NCBI GenBank assembly: GCA_025517425.1
Contig: JAOPJY010000001.1
Location: 1,412,217-1,476,216, forward strand
Length of the DNA: 64,000 bases
Source: Halobacteria archaeon AArc-dxtr1
Lineage (GTDB): Archaea > Halobacteriota > Halobacteria > Halobacteriales > Natrialbaceae
Reading direction: 5' to 3'
In this document: one piece after another, positions 24,623 to 34,064 of the stretch
Layout: each line of letters opens with the position of its first letter
Position numbering within the stretch: position 1 is the first letter of the stretch
Notes under the pieces: generated by a model
What the model was told of the DNA's origin: nothing
Seen by the model: only the letters and a program-made list of their open reading frames with translations
Databases searched by the model: none
Program-made: the position numbers and the translations under genes

Positions 24623-26242
24623 ATGGCGGACGTAGTCGTCGTCGGCGGCGGAATCGGTGGGCTCACCGCGGCTCACGAGCTCGCCGACCGGGGACTCGAC
24701 GTGACGGTCCTGGAGGCCACAGACCGGTTCGGCGGAAAGGCACGGTCGGAGCCGATAACCGACGCGCCGGCGGCCATCCACGGCGAACACGGATTCCGGT
24801 TCTTTCCGGCCTTCTACCGGCACGTGATCGAGACGATGGAGCGGATCCCCGACGGACCGGGAACCGTCGCGGGCAACCTCGTCGAAACCGAGTCGACGCT
24901 GATCGCAGGGATCGACAGCCCCGATCAGATCGCCGAGACGCGCAGCCCGGACACCGTCCGCGGCTGGCTCGAAGCGCTGCGCCCCGCGTTCGCTGAGGAC
25001 CTGCCCGCGCGGGACGTCCGATTCCTCCTCGAACGGCTGCTGTACCTGCTGACCGCCTGCGAACAGCGCCGCGAAGCGGAACTAGACGAGATCTCGTGGT
25101 GGACGTTCGTCGACGCCGAGAACCGCTCGCAGGTGTTCCGGGAACGCCTGGCTTACGCGACGCAAGCGTTGGTCGCGCTGCGACCACAGGTCGGCAGCGC
25201 CCGCACTATCGGGCTGATCTACCTCCAGTTGCTGTTCGGACAGCTCGATCCGAACCGGCCGACCGAGCGCGTGTTGAATGCGCCGACCAGCGAGGCCTGG
25301 ATCGATCCCTGGGTGGACGCACTCGAGGGACTCGGTGTCGAGCTTCGGACCGGCTCGCCGGCCCGCGAGCTGTCGTTCGACGGGCGCCGAATTACGGGGG
25401 TCGAGCTGGCCGACGGCGAGACCGTGGTCGGTGACGACTACGTACTCGCGGTTCCGGTCGACGTCGCACCGCAGTTCGTGACCACAGCGCTCGGTCGGGC
25501 GGCACCGGCGCTGACCCGAATCGAGCGCTTAGATACCGCCTGGATGAACGGAATCCAGTTCTATCTCACTGCGGACGTCTCCCTGACCCGGGGCCATCAG
25601 GTCTACACTGACTCGCCGTGGGCGCTGACTTCCATCTCCCAGCGACAGTTCTGGACTGACGTCGATCTCTCAGAGCGCAAGCCCGAGGGCGTCGACGGCG
25701 TGCTGTCGGTGATCGCCTCCGACTGGGAGACGCCGGGGATCGTCTACGGAAAGCCAGCACGGGAGTGCAGCCGCGAGGAGGTCGCCACGGAGATCTGGGA
25801 GCAACTCAAGCGCCACTTGAACGGGCCGGAGACGCGCCTGACCGACGAGTCACTGGTCGACTGGTTCCTCGATCCGGCGATCGTCGAGGGGGAAGACGGC
25901 CTCGAGAACCACTCGCCGCTGTTGATCAACACGGCCGGCTCGCTGCGAAACCGACCACGGGCAGACACTGGCGTCGAGAATCTGACGCTCGCAGGCGATT
26001 ACGTCCGGACGAACGCCGATCTCGCGTCGATGGAGTCGGCCAACGAGGCCGGCAGGCGGGCGGCAAACGCCGTCCTCGACCGACGGGGGAATCGCGGCTC
26101 CCGGGCCCGGATCTGGGAGCTCGAAGAGCCGGTTATCTTCGAGCCGTTCAAGCGACAGGATCAGCTTCGGTACCGACTCGGACTGCCACATCCAGCGGCA
26201 GTGACGCAGTCGCTACGCGCGGCAATCCGACCGCGACGTTGA
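24623..26242 (+). CDS. FAD-dependent amine-oxidase-type oxidoreductase (phytoene desaturase/hydroxysqualene dehydroxylase-like)
   Basis: 539-residue flavoprotein. The N-terminal FAD fold VVVVGGGIGGLTAAHELADRG leads to LEATDRFGGKARS and EHGFRFFPAFYRHVIETM, a pattern shared with carotenoid desaturases and hydroxysqualene dehydroxylases; the C-terminal FAD contact is NLTLAGDYVRTNADLASMESA. This places it in the amine oxidase/isoprenoid desaturase family. Haloarchaea make C50 carotenoids and squalene, but no other isoprenoid gene is adjacent, so the precise reaction is open. The C-terminal tail after the FAD motif is basic and may touch the membrane. Confidence 0.82.
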   Translation: MADVVVVGGGIGGLTAAHELADRGLDVTVLEATDRFGGKARSEPITDAPAAIHGEHGFRFFPAFYRHVIETMERIPDGPGTVAGNLVETESTLIAGIDSPDQIAETRSPDTVRGWLEALRPAFAEDLPARDVRFLLERLLYLLTACEQRREAELDEISWWTFVDAENRSQVFRERLAYATQALVALRPQVGSARTIGLIYLQLLFGQLDPNRPTERVLNAPTSEAWIDPWVDALEGLGVELRTGSPARELSFDGRRITGVELADGETVVGDDYVLAVPVDVAPQFVTTALGRAAPALTRIERLDTAWMNGIQFYLTADVSLTRGHQVYTDSPWALTSISQRQFWTDVDLSERKPEGVDGVLSVIASDWETPGIVYGKPARECSREEVATEIWEQLKRHLNGPETRLTDESLVDWFLDPAIVEGEDGLENHSPLLINTAGSLRNRPRADTGVENLTLAGDYVRTNADLASMESANEAGRRAANAVLDRRGNRGSRARIWELEEPVIFEPFKRQDQLRYRLGLPHPAAVTQSLRAAIRPRR

Positions 26243-26349
26243 CGGTTGAACGAAACGGGGGCGCAGACGGTTGAGCAAAAACGGAACGCTCACGGTGGGA
26301 GCGAAACGGGGTCGCAGACCTTAACAGTCGTCAGCGCTAGTGTCCGCCA

Positions 26350-27150
26350 ATGAGCGACCGAGACGAAGACCGCGACCACCAGTTCTCACACGGGAGCGGC
26401 TTCGACGATCCCTACGAGGAGTTCGATCTCGATCCACCGGAGTTGGGCGTCGACCCGGGGAAGGTCGACCCCGTCGACTCGCGAGTCGTCTCCGACACGC
26501 TCGACGAGCGCCAGATCGCGGCCGACGACGTCGACGCCGACGAACTACTCGACGTCGGCTTAAATTACATGGCGATCAACCGCTACGAGCAGGCTACGGA
26601 TGCCTTCGAGCGGGCCGCCAACTTCGCCGACGACGACGGGCTCGCCCAGGAAGCCTGGGTGAACAAAGGCGTCGCCCACGCCGAACTCGAGGAGTACGAC
26701 GCCGCCATCGGCGCCCACGAGGAGGCGCTGCGGATCGACCGTGAGGCACGTGCCGGAGATGGCGAGCACGAAGGTGAGATGCGAGCCGCGAGCGAACACG
26801 CCGCCTCGGCGCACACGAACCTCGCCTACGCCCTCTGGGAGTTCGGCGAGACTGCCCAGGCACTCGAACACGCCGAGCGCGCCGTCGAGATCGACGACCG
26901 GTTCGCCCAGGGCTGGTACAACCGGGCCTTTTTCCTCGCCGAGCGCGGTCTCGCGGAGGACGCCTTGCACTGTATCGACAACGCGATCCGGCTGGGGCTT
27001 CGCAACGCACAGGTCCTAGAGGAGAAAGCCCGCATTCTGGAGGAGCTCGGCGAGTACGACGAGGCCGAAGAGATTGCCGACGAGGCAAACGATCTCCGCG
27101 AGCGTGCAGAGGAGCGTCTCGTCGAGGAGCGCCGGCAGATGCGGGAGTAA
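26350..27150 (+). CDS. Tetratricopeptide repeat protein
   Basis: 266 residues. An acidic N-terminal region (1-60) precedes four TPR-like helical hairpins, seen as LLDVGLNYMAINRYEQATDA, AWVNKGVAHAELEEYDAAI, AHTNLAYALWEFGETAQAL and GWYNRAFFLAERGLAEDAL; a charged helix forms the end. TPR proteins scaffold other proteins; the partner is unknown. It is followed two bases later by the DUF424 gene and is probably co-transcribed. Confidence 0.85.
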   Translation: MSDRDEDRDHQFSHGSGFDDPYEEFDLDPPELGVDPGKVDPVDSRVVSDTLDERQIAADDVDADELLDVGLNYMAINRYEQATDAFERAANFADDDGLAQEAWVNKGVAHAELEEYDAAIGAHEEALRIDREARAGDGEHEGEMRAASEHAASAHTNLAYALWEFGETAQALEHAERAVEIDDRFAQGWYNRAFFLAERGLAEDALHCIDNAIRLGLRNAQVLEEKARILEELGEYDEAEEIADEANDLRERAEERLVEERRQMRE

Positions 27151-27152
27151 CT

Positions 27153-27515
27153 GTGGGCGAACCGGACACTGCCGGCAGCGAGGACGAGGCAGGCGAGGAC
27201 GAGGCGGTCACAGACGCGTTGCTCGTCACCGAGCGCCAGACGCCAGAGGGATTGCTCGTCACGGTCTGTGACGGAGACGTGTTAGGGGAGACGTTCGCCG
27301 AGGGTGAGTTCAGCTTGACGGTGACCGAGGAGTTCTACGGCGAGGGCGCCGAGGCGGTCGACGAGGCAGGTGTCGTCGACAGCTTACAGCGGGCGTCCGT
27401 CGCGAACATCGTCGGTGCGCGGTCAGTCGACATCGCCGTTGAGGCCGAACTCGTCGACGAGGCGAACGTCTTAGAGATCGGCGAGACGCGACACGCCCAG
27501 CTGTTGTGGCTCTGA
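27153..27515 (+). CDS. DUF424 protein
   Basis: 120 residues starting at GTG two bases after the TPR stop. The archaeal DUF424 domain spans about 28-120: LLVTERQTPEGLLVTVCDGD, GETFAEGEFSLTVTEEFY and RHAQLLWL are characteristic. DUF424 proteins are linked to translation-related clusters in archaea, but no biochemical role is known. The acidic N-terminal 25 residues are low complexity. Confidence 0.8.
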   Translation: MGEPDTAGSEDEAGEDEAVTDALLVTERQTPEGLLVTVCDGDVLGETFAEGEFSLTVTEEFYGEGAEAVDEAGVVDSLQRASVANIVGARSVDIAVEAELVDEANVLEIGETRHAQLLWL

Positions 27516-27541
27516 GTGCGCCATAGACGGAACCGAGAGAA

Positions 27542-28417
27542 TCAGAGATCCGTTTTCTGGAACCGGTAGTAGCCGATCGCGACCGGAACGGCGATCCACA
27601 GCAGTAGTGGGACGATGCCGAACCACTCCTGGAGATAGAAGGGTGCGTCGCCGGCGTACCGCTCGGCGGAAGTCATCCCGGTCGCCTCGAAGTCCTCAAG
27701 CCCGTACTGGAAGAGGAACGGATAGGCCTCGCCTTCGAGCGCCTCAGTCGCGAGATTCGCGTAGACGACCATCGGGTTGAGCTGATCGAGAAAGAGGTAC
27801 CAGGTTTCGGCCTCGACGGGCGGCGTCTCGTCGTAGAGCAGGTAGTACGGACCGGCCGTCAGCAGCTCCCAGAGGCCGACGAAGACGAGGTAGATGCCGA
27901 CTGCCGCGGCCATCGACCGCCCCCGCGAGGAGACAGAGGCGGAGACGCCGACGGCCATCCCGACGAACGTCAGCCCGAACAGGAGCGTGATCGCGGCGAA
28001 GACGAGCCAGTCGACGATCGGGGCACCGCCGAAGAAGACGAGCCCCAACACGAGCGCGAGGACGAACGCGACACCGATGGCGACGGCGACGACGGCCGTC
28101 CGCCCGAGGAGTTTCCCGAAGACGACGTCGGTCCGATTCGGGGGCAGCCCGAGTAAGATTTTGATGCTACCCGAACGGCGCTCGCCGACGACGGCCATGT
28201 AGCCGACGACCAGCGCTGCGATCGGGAGAATGGTCTGGAGGGGGAACGAGATGAAACCAAGCACCTCGGCAGCGGTCGCGTCGGGGTCGCTGACCCAGAT
28301 CGCGACGTAGCCGATCGCGACGATCGCACCAAGGAGGGCGATCATCCCCCAGAGGAGCTTCGACCGGGCGGCGTCGGCAAAGTCCTTTCGCGCGACAGCG
28401 TCGATGTGTCCGGTCAT
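27542..28417 (-). CDS. ABC-2 type transporter permease
   Basis: 291-residue membrane protein with about six helices; the N-terminus HIDAVARKDFADAARSKLLWG and GERRSGSIKILLGLPPNRTDVVFGKLLGR are typical of ABC-2 permeases of the NosY/NatB type. It overlaps the ATP-binding subunit by four bases, so the two make one exporter. Substrate unknown (drugs, lipids or copper-enzyme maturation are possibilities in the family). Confidence 0.9.
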   Translation of the reverse strand: MTGHIDAVARKDFADAARSKLLWGMIALLGAIVAIGYVAIWVSDPDATAAEVLGFISFPLQTILPIAALVVGYMAVVGERRSGSIKILLGLPPNRTDVVFGKLLGRTAVVAVAIGVAFVLALVLGLVFFGGAPIVDWLVFAAITLLFGLTFVGMAVGVSASVSSRGRSMAAAVGIYLVFVGLWELLTAGPYYLLYDETPPVEAETWYLFLDQLNPMVVYANLATEALEGEAYPFLFQYGLEDFEATGMTSAERYAGDAPFYLQEWFGIVPLLLWIAVPVAIGYYRFQKTDL

Positions 28418-29424
28418 CGGTCGGCCCCCGCGGAGGCTGAGCCGGCAGCGTCGGCCGAGAGTTCGGCGGTCGTCGTGTCGACCGGGGTCGACGTGGTTCC
28501 CTCGGTGCTCGGCGGCTCACCGTTTGTCAGGGCAGTAAACAGCGATTCGAGCGAGACTTCGTCGATCCGCACGTCAGTTATCGTCGCGCCCGCGTCGGAC
28601 AGTACAGTGATCGCGCGAGCCTTCGCGGCGGGTTCGGTAACCGAACACTCGAGGGTGGTGCCGGCCGCGATCGGGTCGATGACACCACCAACCTCGGCGA
28701 GAACCGGCTGCATCGGCTCGGCGGAGTCAGCGAGTGAGAGCGTCATCGTCGCGTCGCCACCCAGCGACTCACGAAGCCCTGCGATCGTGTCGACGGCGAC
28801 GAGTTCGCCCTCGCTGAGCACGCCGACGCGGTCACAGACCGCCTCGACGTGCTCTAAGATGTGACTCGAGAAGAACACGGTCGTCCCCCGATCGGCCTCG
28901 TCACGGACGAGTTCTTGCATCTCGCGGATGCCGTGGGGGTCGAGTCCCGAAGAGGGTTCGTCCATGATGAGCAGGTCCGGATCGCCGACGAGGGCGATCC
29001 CCATCGCCAGGCGCTGGCGCATACCCGTCGAGTAGTCCCCAGCCGGTCGGTCACGGGCGTCAGGGTCGAGACCGACGCGGTCTAAGACCTCGTCGGGGTC
29101 GTCGTCTGTCTCTTTCGTCTCGATTGCGAAGGCGACGTGCCGGCGACCGGAGAGTCGCGGGTAGACGTCGAATCCCTCGGGCAGAATGCCGACCCGTTGG
29201 CTGATCTCGTCGGCACCATCCTGGGCGTCGTAGCCGAGCACGGTCGCCGAGCCGGCCGTCGGGCGGACGAAGTCGAGCAGCATGTTGATCGTCGTCGACT
29301 TGCCGGCGCCGTTCGGGCCCAAAAATCCGAACACTTCGCCCTCCTCGACTGCGAGGTCGAGTCCCTCGAGGGCGGTCAGTTCGCCGTACTCCTTTCGCAA
29401 TCCGGACGTTCGTATGGCGGCCAT
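28414..29424 (-). CDS. ABC transporter ATP-binding protein
   Basis: 336-residue ATPase that drives the ABC-2 permease downstream. Walker A GPNGAGKST, Q-loop region, signature YSTGMRQRLAMGIAL and Walker B LLIMDEPSSGLDP are present. The C-terminal about 100 residues, beyond the NBD, form a DrrA/NatA-like regulatory extension and a Ser/Thr/Ala-rich tail. A TATA box TATATAAT (29449-29456, minus strand) is 28 bases from the start. Confidence 0.92.
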   Translation of the reverse strand: MAAIRTSGLRKEYGELTALEGLDLAVEEGEVFGFLGPNGAGKSTTINMLLDFVRPTAGSATVLGYDAQDGADEISQRVGILPEGFDVYPRLSGRRHVAFAIETKETDDDPDEVLDRVGLDPDARDRPAGDYSTGMRQRLAMGIALVGDPDLLIMDEPSSGLDPHGIREMQELVRDEADRGTTVFFSSHILEHVEAVCDRVGVLSEGELVAVDTIAGLRESLGGDATMTLSLADSAEPMQPVLAEVGGVIDPIAAGTTLECSVTEPAAKARAITVLSDAGATITDVRIDEVSLESLFTALTNGEPPSTEGTTSTPVDTTTAELSADAAGSASAGADR

Positions 29425-29448
29425 CGGGCTGTGCTACGGAAGAGGGGT

Positions 29449-29456
29449 ATATAATA
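29449..29456 (-). promoter_or_regulatory. TATA box of the ABC exporter operon
   Basis: The plus-strand sequence TATATAAT, read on the minus strand as ATTATATA, is about 28 bases upstream of ATG 29424, so the exporter mRNA is probably leaderless. Confidence 0.6.
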
Positions 29457-29600
29457 GCGGGAGGGCGGTTTCCCGGTTGGAAGCCAGGCTATCGGGGCGA
29501 GAAGGGGCACAGCACTTGGGGCGACGAACACAGTGAGAAGCGCCACGGACGGCCGGTTGAGACGAAGTGTTTATACTTGCGACCGAGTATCACAGATACC

Positions 29601-30476
29601 ATGGGAGCCACCAGTTCGAGTCCACTGGATCGCTTGAAGCAACCGGAGTACACCGGCGAAAATCGGTGCATTCCGTGTACAACGGTCAACGTCGCTATCG
29701 CAGTCGTCCTGGCAGGGATAGTGGCACTCCTCACGCCGATTGTTGCAAACACCGTCGTCGGGCTCTCGCTGGCCGGTGGCGTCCTCGTTCTCTCGCTTGC
29801 GGCGATCTACTTCCGAGGCTATCTGGTGCCGGGAACCCCCACACTGACGAAGCGATACTTCCCTGACTGGCTGCTCGCGAAGTTCGACAAGCTCGACGAA
29901 CCCGAGGAGTTCGGCGAGCCGGTCGAGAAGATGCAAGCGGCCCCAGAGGGCGAGTCGCCAGACGAGATCGAGCCGGAGAGCTGGCTGCTCGAACAGGAGG
30001 TACTCGTCCCCTGTGCTGACGTCGACGACCTCTGTTTCCCCGAGGACGTCCGCACCGACCTCTACGCGGCGGTCGAGCAACTGCGAGACAGCGACCAGCA
30101 GGAGGCTGTCGCCACGTTTCTGGAACTCGAGCCAGAAGAGATTCGATTCAAAGACAGCAGTCGCATCATCGTCTACGCCGGCGACCGGATCGTCGCCCGA
30201 TGGCGTTCCGAGGGGCCGATGTTGATCGACCTCGCGGCAGCCGAGACGCTCGGGGAACGGGTCGACGACTGGAGCAGCCTCACGCTCAGACAGCGAAGCA
30301 AGATCGCCAGCGCCCTCCGGCCGTTCGTCGACGAGTGTCCGCTGTGTGCCGAACCGGTCGGCATCGAAGAGGAGACGATAAGTAGCTGCTGTCGCGCGAA
30401 AAAGCGCTACGACGTCGCCTGTGAGGGCTGTGGCGAAACGCTGTTGCAGATCAGTCGCAACATCCACAGCATCTGA
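29601..30476 (+). CDS. Membrane-anchored protein with C-terminal zinc ribbon, function unknown
   Basis: 291 residues. An N-terminal CIPC pair is followed by two membrane helices (about 30-50 and 55-75), an acidic middle domain, and a C-terminal zinc-ribbon-like cluster with CPLCAEP, SSCCRAKKRY and CEGCGETL. The soluble domain would face the cytoplasm if the hairpin is inserted normally. A TATA-like TTTATAC (29570-29576) is 28 bases before ATG 29601. No known family is recognised; haloarchaeal conservation is suspected but not shown. Confidence 0.7.
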   Translation: MGATSSSPLDRLKQPEYTGENRCIPCTTVNVAIAVVLAGIVALLTPIVANTVVGLSLAGGVLVLSLAAIYFRGYLVPGTPTLTKRYFPDWLLAKFDKLDEPEEFGEPVEKMQAAPEGESPDEIEPESWLLEQEVLVPCADVDDLCFPEDVRTDLYAAVEQLRDSDQQEAVATFLELEPEEIRFKDSSRIIVYAGDRIVARWRSEGPMLIDLAAAETLGERVDDWSSLTLRQRSKIASALRPFVDECPLCAEPVGIEEETISSCCRAKKRYDVACEGCGETLLQISRNIHSI

Positions 30477-30594
30477 GACCCCCACGAGAGTAGGGGGGCA
30501 GTTCGCCACGGACACAGTCACAGATCGTCTGCAAAACGGGCGGATACGGGGGAGACCGAAGGAGTGTTTTGTCTTCGGATCCAGTACTGAATCA

Positions 30595-31839
30595 ATGAGT
30601 CATCACGACGTCGGCGCGCTCGATCCCGAGCCACTGCGGGCCGACTTTCCGATCTTAGAACGGGAGTTCGACGGCCAGCAGGTCGTCTACCTCGACAACG
30701 CGGCGACGACACAGACGCCGGACCAGGTCGTCGACGCGATGAGTGACTACTACCGCGAGTCGAACGCGAACGTCCACCGCGGGATTCACCACCTGAGCCA
30801 GGAGGCCTCCGAAGCCTACGAGGTAGCCCACGATCGCGTCGTCGAGTTCATCGGCGCCGACGGCCGCGAGGAGATCGTCTTCACGAAGAACACGACCGAG
30901 GCAGAGAATCTGGTCGCCTACTCGTGGGGGCTGAACGAACTCGGCCCCGGCGACGAGGTCGTCATGACCGAGATGGAACACCACGCCTCGCTCGTCACCT
31001 GGCAGCAGGTCGCCGAACGCACGGGCGCGGACGTCAACTACATCCGCGTCGACGAGACGGGCCGGCTCGATATGGACCACGCCCGCGAGCTGATTACCGA
31101 CGACACGGCGGTGCTCTCGGCGGTCCACGTCTCGAACACACTCGGAACCGTCAACCCCGTCTCCGAGCTGGTCGACATCGCCCACGACCACGACGCCATC
31201 GCCATGATCGACGGCGCACAAGCAGTGCCAAACCAGCCGGTCGACGTCGCCGAGATCGGCGCCGACTTCTACGCCTTCTCGGGCCACAAGATGGCCGGTC
31301 CCACCGGTATCGGTGTCCTCTACGGCAAGCGAGAGCTGTTCGAGTCGATGGAGCCCTACCTCTACGGCGGCGGCATGATTCGGAAGGTCACCTTCGAGGA
31401 GTCGACCTGGGCCGACCTCCCCTGGAAGTTCGAACCCGGCACGCCGCCGATCGCCGAAGCCGTCGGTCTTCACGCCGCGATCGACTACCTGGAGGAGATC
31501 GGGATGGAACGCATTCGAGACCACGAACAGGCGCTGACCCGCTACGCCTACGAGCGCTTAGACGAGCACGACGACGTCGAGATCTACGGCCCCGAACCCG
31601 GCCCCGACCGGGGTGGACTGGTAAGCTTCAACCTGGAGGGGGTCCACGCCCACGACCTCACCTCGATCTGTAACGACCACGTCGTCGCCATCCGGGCCGG
31701 CGATCACTGTACGCAGCCGCTACACGATGCGCTCGGGGTTGCGGCTTCGGCCCGAGCGTCGTTTTACCTGTACAACACGCGTGAGGAGGTCGACAAACTG
31801 ATTGGGGCGGTTGAAGACGCGCGGGAGCTGTTCGCCTAA
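30595..31839 (+). CDS. sufS: Cysteine desulfurase SufS
   Basis: 414-residue PLP enzyme that removes sulfur from cysteine for Fe-S cluster assembly. The internal aldimine Lys is K232 in SGHKMAGP, and the persulfide Cys is C372 in RAGDHCTQP, the group II (SufS) loop. VYLDNAATTQTP and NVHRGIHHLS are typical. The start ATG 30595 is where homology begins. The likely scaffold partner SufU is 28 kb away at 59214-59633, not adjacent. Confidence 0.95.
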   Translation: MSHHDVGALDPEPLRADFPILEREFDGQQVVYLDNAATTQTPDQVVDAMSDYYRESNANVHRGIHHLSQEASEAYEVAHDRVVEFIGADGREEIVFTKNTTEAENLVAYSWGLNELGPGDEVVMTEMEHHASLVTWQQVAERTGADVNYIRVDETGRLDMDHARELITDDTAVLSAVHVSNTLGTVNPVSELVDIAHDHDAIAMIDGAQAVPNQPVDVAEIGADFYAFSGHKMAGPTGIGVLYGKRELFESMEPYLYGGGMIRKVTFEESTWADLPWKFEPGTPPIAEAVGLHAAIDYLEEIGMERIRDHEQALTRYAYERLDEHDDVEIYGPEPGPDRGGLVSFNLEGVHAHDLTSICNDHVVAIRAGDHCTQPLHDALGVAASARASFYLYNTREEVDKLIGAVEDARELFA

Positions 31840-31850
31840 GGCAGGTAGCG

Positions 31851-33857
31851 TTAGCCGGAGTACTCGACGACGTGGATGCCGGAGTACATGCCCATGATCG
31901 CGAGTCGGCCGTCCGGGAGGACGTCCATGTCGTAGGCGCCGCCGATGTCGTTGTCCGGCAGGAACTCGTCGATCTCGAGGCTGCCGTCCTCGTTGAACGT
32001 CAGATACCGGATCACGTCGGCGTTGGAGGGGTTCATGAAGAACTGTTTACCCTCGAAGTACGGGTCGAGCGCACCCTCGCCGAACTCCTCCGAGTAGCGG
32101 TACGCGACACCCGCGTCGGCCGAGCCGCCAGCGTCAAGTTCGGGCCAGGTAACCTCGCCGGGACGGGGCATGTCCATCCAGGCGGGGGCGTCCTCGTAGC
32201 CGTCGAAGCCCTGGGGATGCCAGATGAGGCCAGGCGTAACGTTCGGGATGTTCTCGATACCGGTGTTGTTCGGCGAGCGGTTGCGCAGGTTGTCGTGCCA
32301 GAATGGCTGGCCGGGCTGGTCGTTCTCGAAGTCCCAGTCGCGGTAGGGGTAGTAGCCACGGAAGTACGGGAAGCCGGCGTTACCTGGCTCACAGAACAGG
32401 TGGTAGTCGGCCTGGCCCTGCATACCGAGGTTGAAGTCGACCGAGCCCGCGTCGTTCCCGTAGTTACCCGTAAAGAGGTAGCCGGTGTGGGAGTCGATGC
32501 TAACCGCGAACGGGTTGCGAAGCCCCATCGCATAGATTTCGGGGAGGAACTCGTCGTCCGAGTAGTCCTCGCCGGTTTCTTCCTCCCAGTGGTCTTTGAG
32601 GTTGCCCTCGGGAACCTCGTACATCTCGCCGTCCTCACCGTCCTCGGTCGGGGTGATGCGTAAGACACTCCCGCGGAGGTCGGCCGTGTTGCCGGAGGTA
32701 CGCTGGGCGTCGGAAACCGCCGCCGGTCGGCCGTGGACGTCGCCGTCTCGCTCGTCGGTCATCGACCAGTTGACCTCGCCGTCGGGGTTGCCGACGTTGT
32801 TCGAGTCGTCGCCGGTCGTGATCCAGAGATCACCCTCCGGGCCGAACTCGAGGTAGCCGCCGATGTGACAGCAGGTGTTGAGCTGGAGCGGAATCTCGAT
32901 GACCACCTCCTCGGAGTCGGGATCTAAGCCGTCACCGTCCATCTCGAAGCGAGAAACCCGCTGGAGCATGGTCACGATGTCCTCGTTGTATGGGTTGTCC
33001 CACATGTCCATCTCCTCGCTGGAGGGATGGTAGTAGACGTAGACGTGGCCAGTCTCCTCGAAGTTCGGGCAGATCGCCACGCTCTGTCCGCCCAGTTCGC
33101 GGGCGAGGCTAGTGTCGCCGCCGTCGGCGACTTCTTCGGCCCCGACGATGACGTCGAGTTCAAGCGCGAGCGTGTGCTCTTCAGTGTCGGGATCGACGTA
33201 GACGACCTGGCAGTCGTCGTCGCCGTGGGCGACGAAGCCGGCACCGCGCCCGATGTACCAGATGCGACCCTCGGGGTCGACGTCGATGGCCATCAGCTCG
33301 CCGTCAGCTTCCTCGCCCAGGTCGTGGACGTCGTAGTTGTCCCAGTCGGTCGCGGCGTCGGGATCGGCCTCCGCCTCGATCTCGCGGTTCCAGGAGAGGA
33401 ACTCCTCGTCGGGCTCGCCCTCGATCGTCAGGCTTCCCGTATCTGCGTCGTCCTCAGAGTGGACGCCGTGGCTGTATTCGCCGGGCTCGAGGTCGTCGGT
33501 CTCGATGGCCTCGAACGAGACCGTCTCGTCGGCGCCCGCCTCGAGCGTCAGCTCCGTCGCGTCGAGCGTCTCGTCGCCGACGCGAAGTTCCACGTCCTGA
33601 GTCCCCTCCTCGTCGCCGGTGTTCTCGACGGTCGCGCTGACGTCGATAGGCTCGCCCGCATCGATCGTCGCCACCGCCGGCTCCAGGTCGGCGACTTCGA
33701 AGAACGCCTCGTCTTCCTCGGGATCGTCGTCGACTCCGGGGATGTCGCTGAGACAGCCGGCGAGGCCGATCGCGCTCGCCGCTCCCGTACCCTGGAGAAG
33801 CCGTGTTCTCGCGTCTGACTCCGTCGACTGTACATCGTCCGTATCGGAATTGGACAT
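31851..33857 (-). CDS. PQQ-dependent glucose/sorbosone dehydrogenase-like lipoprotein with CARDB domain (paralogue 3)
   Basis: 668-residue secreted lipoprotein. A lipobox ends at C35 (LAGC), but the twin arginine is weak (ARTRLLQG rather than RR), unlike paralogues 1 and 2. A CARDB/Ig-like domain (about 50-150, with ENTGDEEGTQDVELRV) is followed by the same propeller as paralogue 1, including vicinal Cys-Cys in TCCHIGGYLEFGPEG (codons at 32868-32873), STGD-like TTGDD and GLRNPFAVS. It therefore combines the CARDB module of paralogue 2 with the propeller type of paralogue 1. Extracytoplasmic sugar oxidation is predicted; the electron acceptor is unknown. Confidence 0.82.
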   Translation of the reverse strand: MSNSDTDDVQSTESDARTRLLQGTGAASAIGLAGCLSDIPGVDDDPEEDEAFFEVADLEPAVATIDAGEPIDVSATVENTGDEEGTQDVELRVGDETLDATELTLEAGADETVSFEAIETDDLEPGEYSHGVHSEDDADTGSLTIEGEPDEEFLSWNREIEAEADPDAATDWDNYDVHDLGEEADGELMAIDVDPEGRIWYIGRGAGFVAHGDDDCQVVYVDPDTEEHTLALELDVIVGAEEVADGGDTSLARELGGQSVAICPNFEETGHVYVYYHPSSEEMDMWDNPYNEDIVTMLQRVSRFEMDGDGLDPDSEEVVIEIPLQLNTCCHIGGYLEFGPEGDLWITTGDDSNNVGNPDGEVNWSMTDERDGDVHGRPAAVSDAQRTSGNTADLRGSVLRITPTEDGEDGEMYEVPEGNLKDHWEEETGEDYSDDEFLPEIYAMGLRNPFAVSIDSHTGYLFTGNYGNDAGSVDFNLGMQGQADYHLFCEPGNAGFPYFRGYYPYRDWDFENDQPGQPFWHDNLRNRSPNNTGIENIPNVTPGLIWHPQGFDGYEDAPAWMDMPRPGEVTWPELDAGGSADAGVAYRYSEEFGEGALDPYFEGKQFFMNPSNADVIRYLTFNEDGSLEIDEFLPDNDIGGAYDMDVLPDGRLAIMGMYSGIHVVEYSG

Positions 33858-34064
33858 GGGAAATGCCACCACACTGGGAGTGATGTCGCTTGTGTCATAT
33901 CTGCGCCCCCGCAAAACGGCGGAACATTCATTTACCGATGAGACTCAGCGCTCGGTGACGGTGTTGGTGGGCGACTCGTTCGGTGAGCCGGTACCCGCGG
34001 AAAAACGGTGATAACGCAACCATAGTGATGGGAACTGCGGGCGCTCCCCGGTCGGTTGCCCTCG

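Noticed and set aside
26594-27262. 222-codon minus-strand frame under the TPR/DUF424 genes
   Set aside because: Arg/Pro-rich shadow composition; both overlapped genes are clear.
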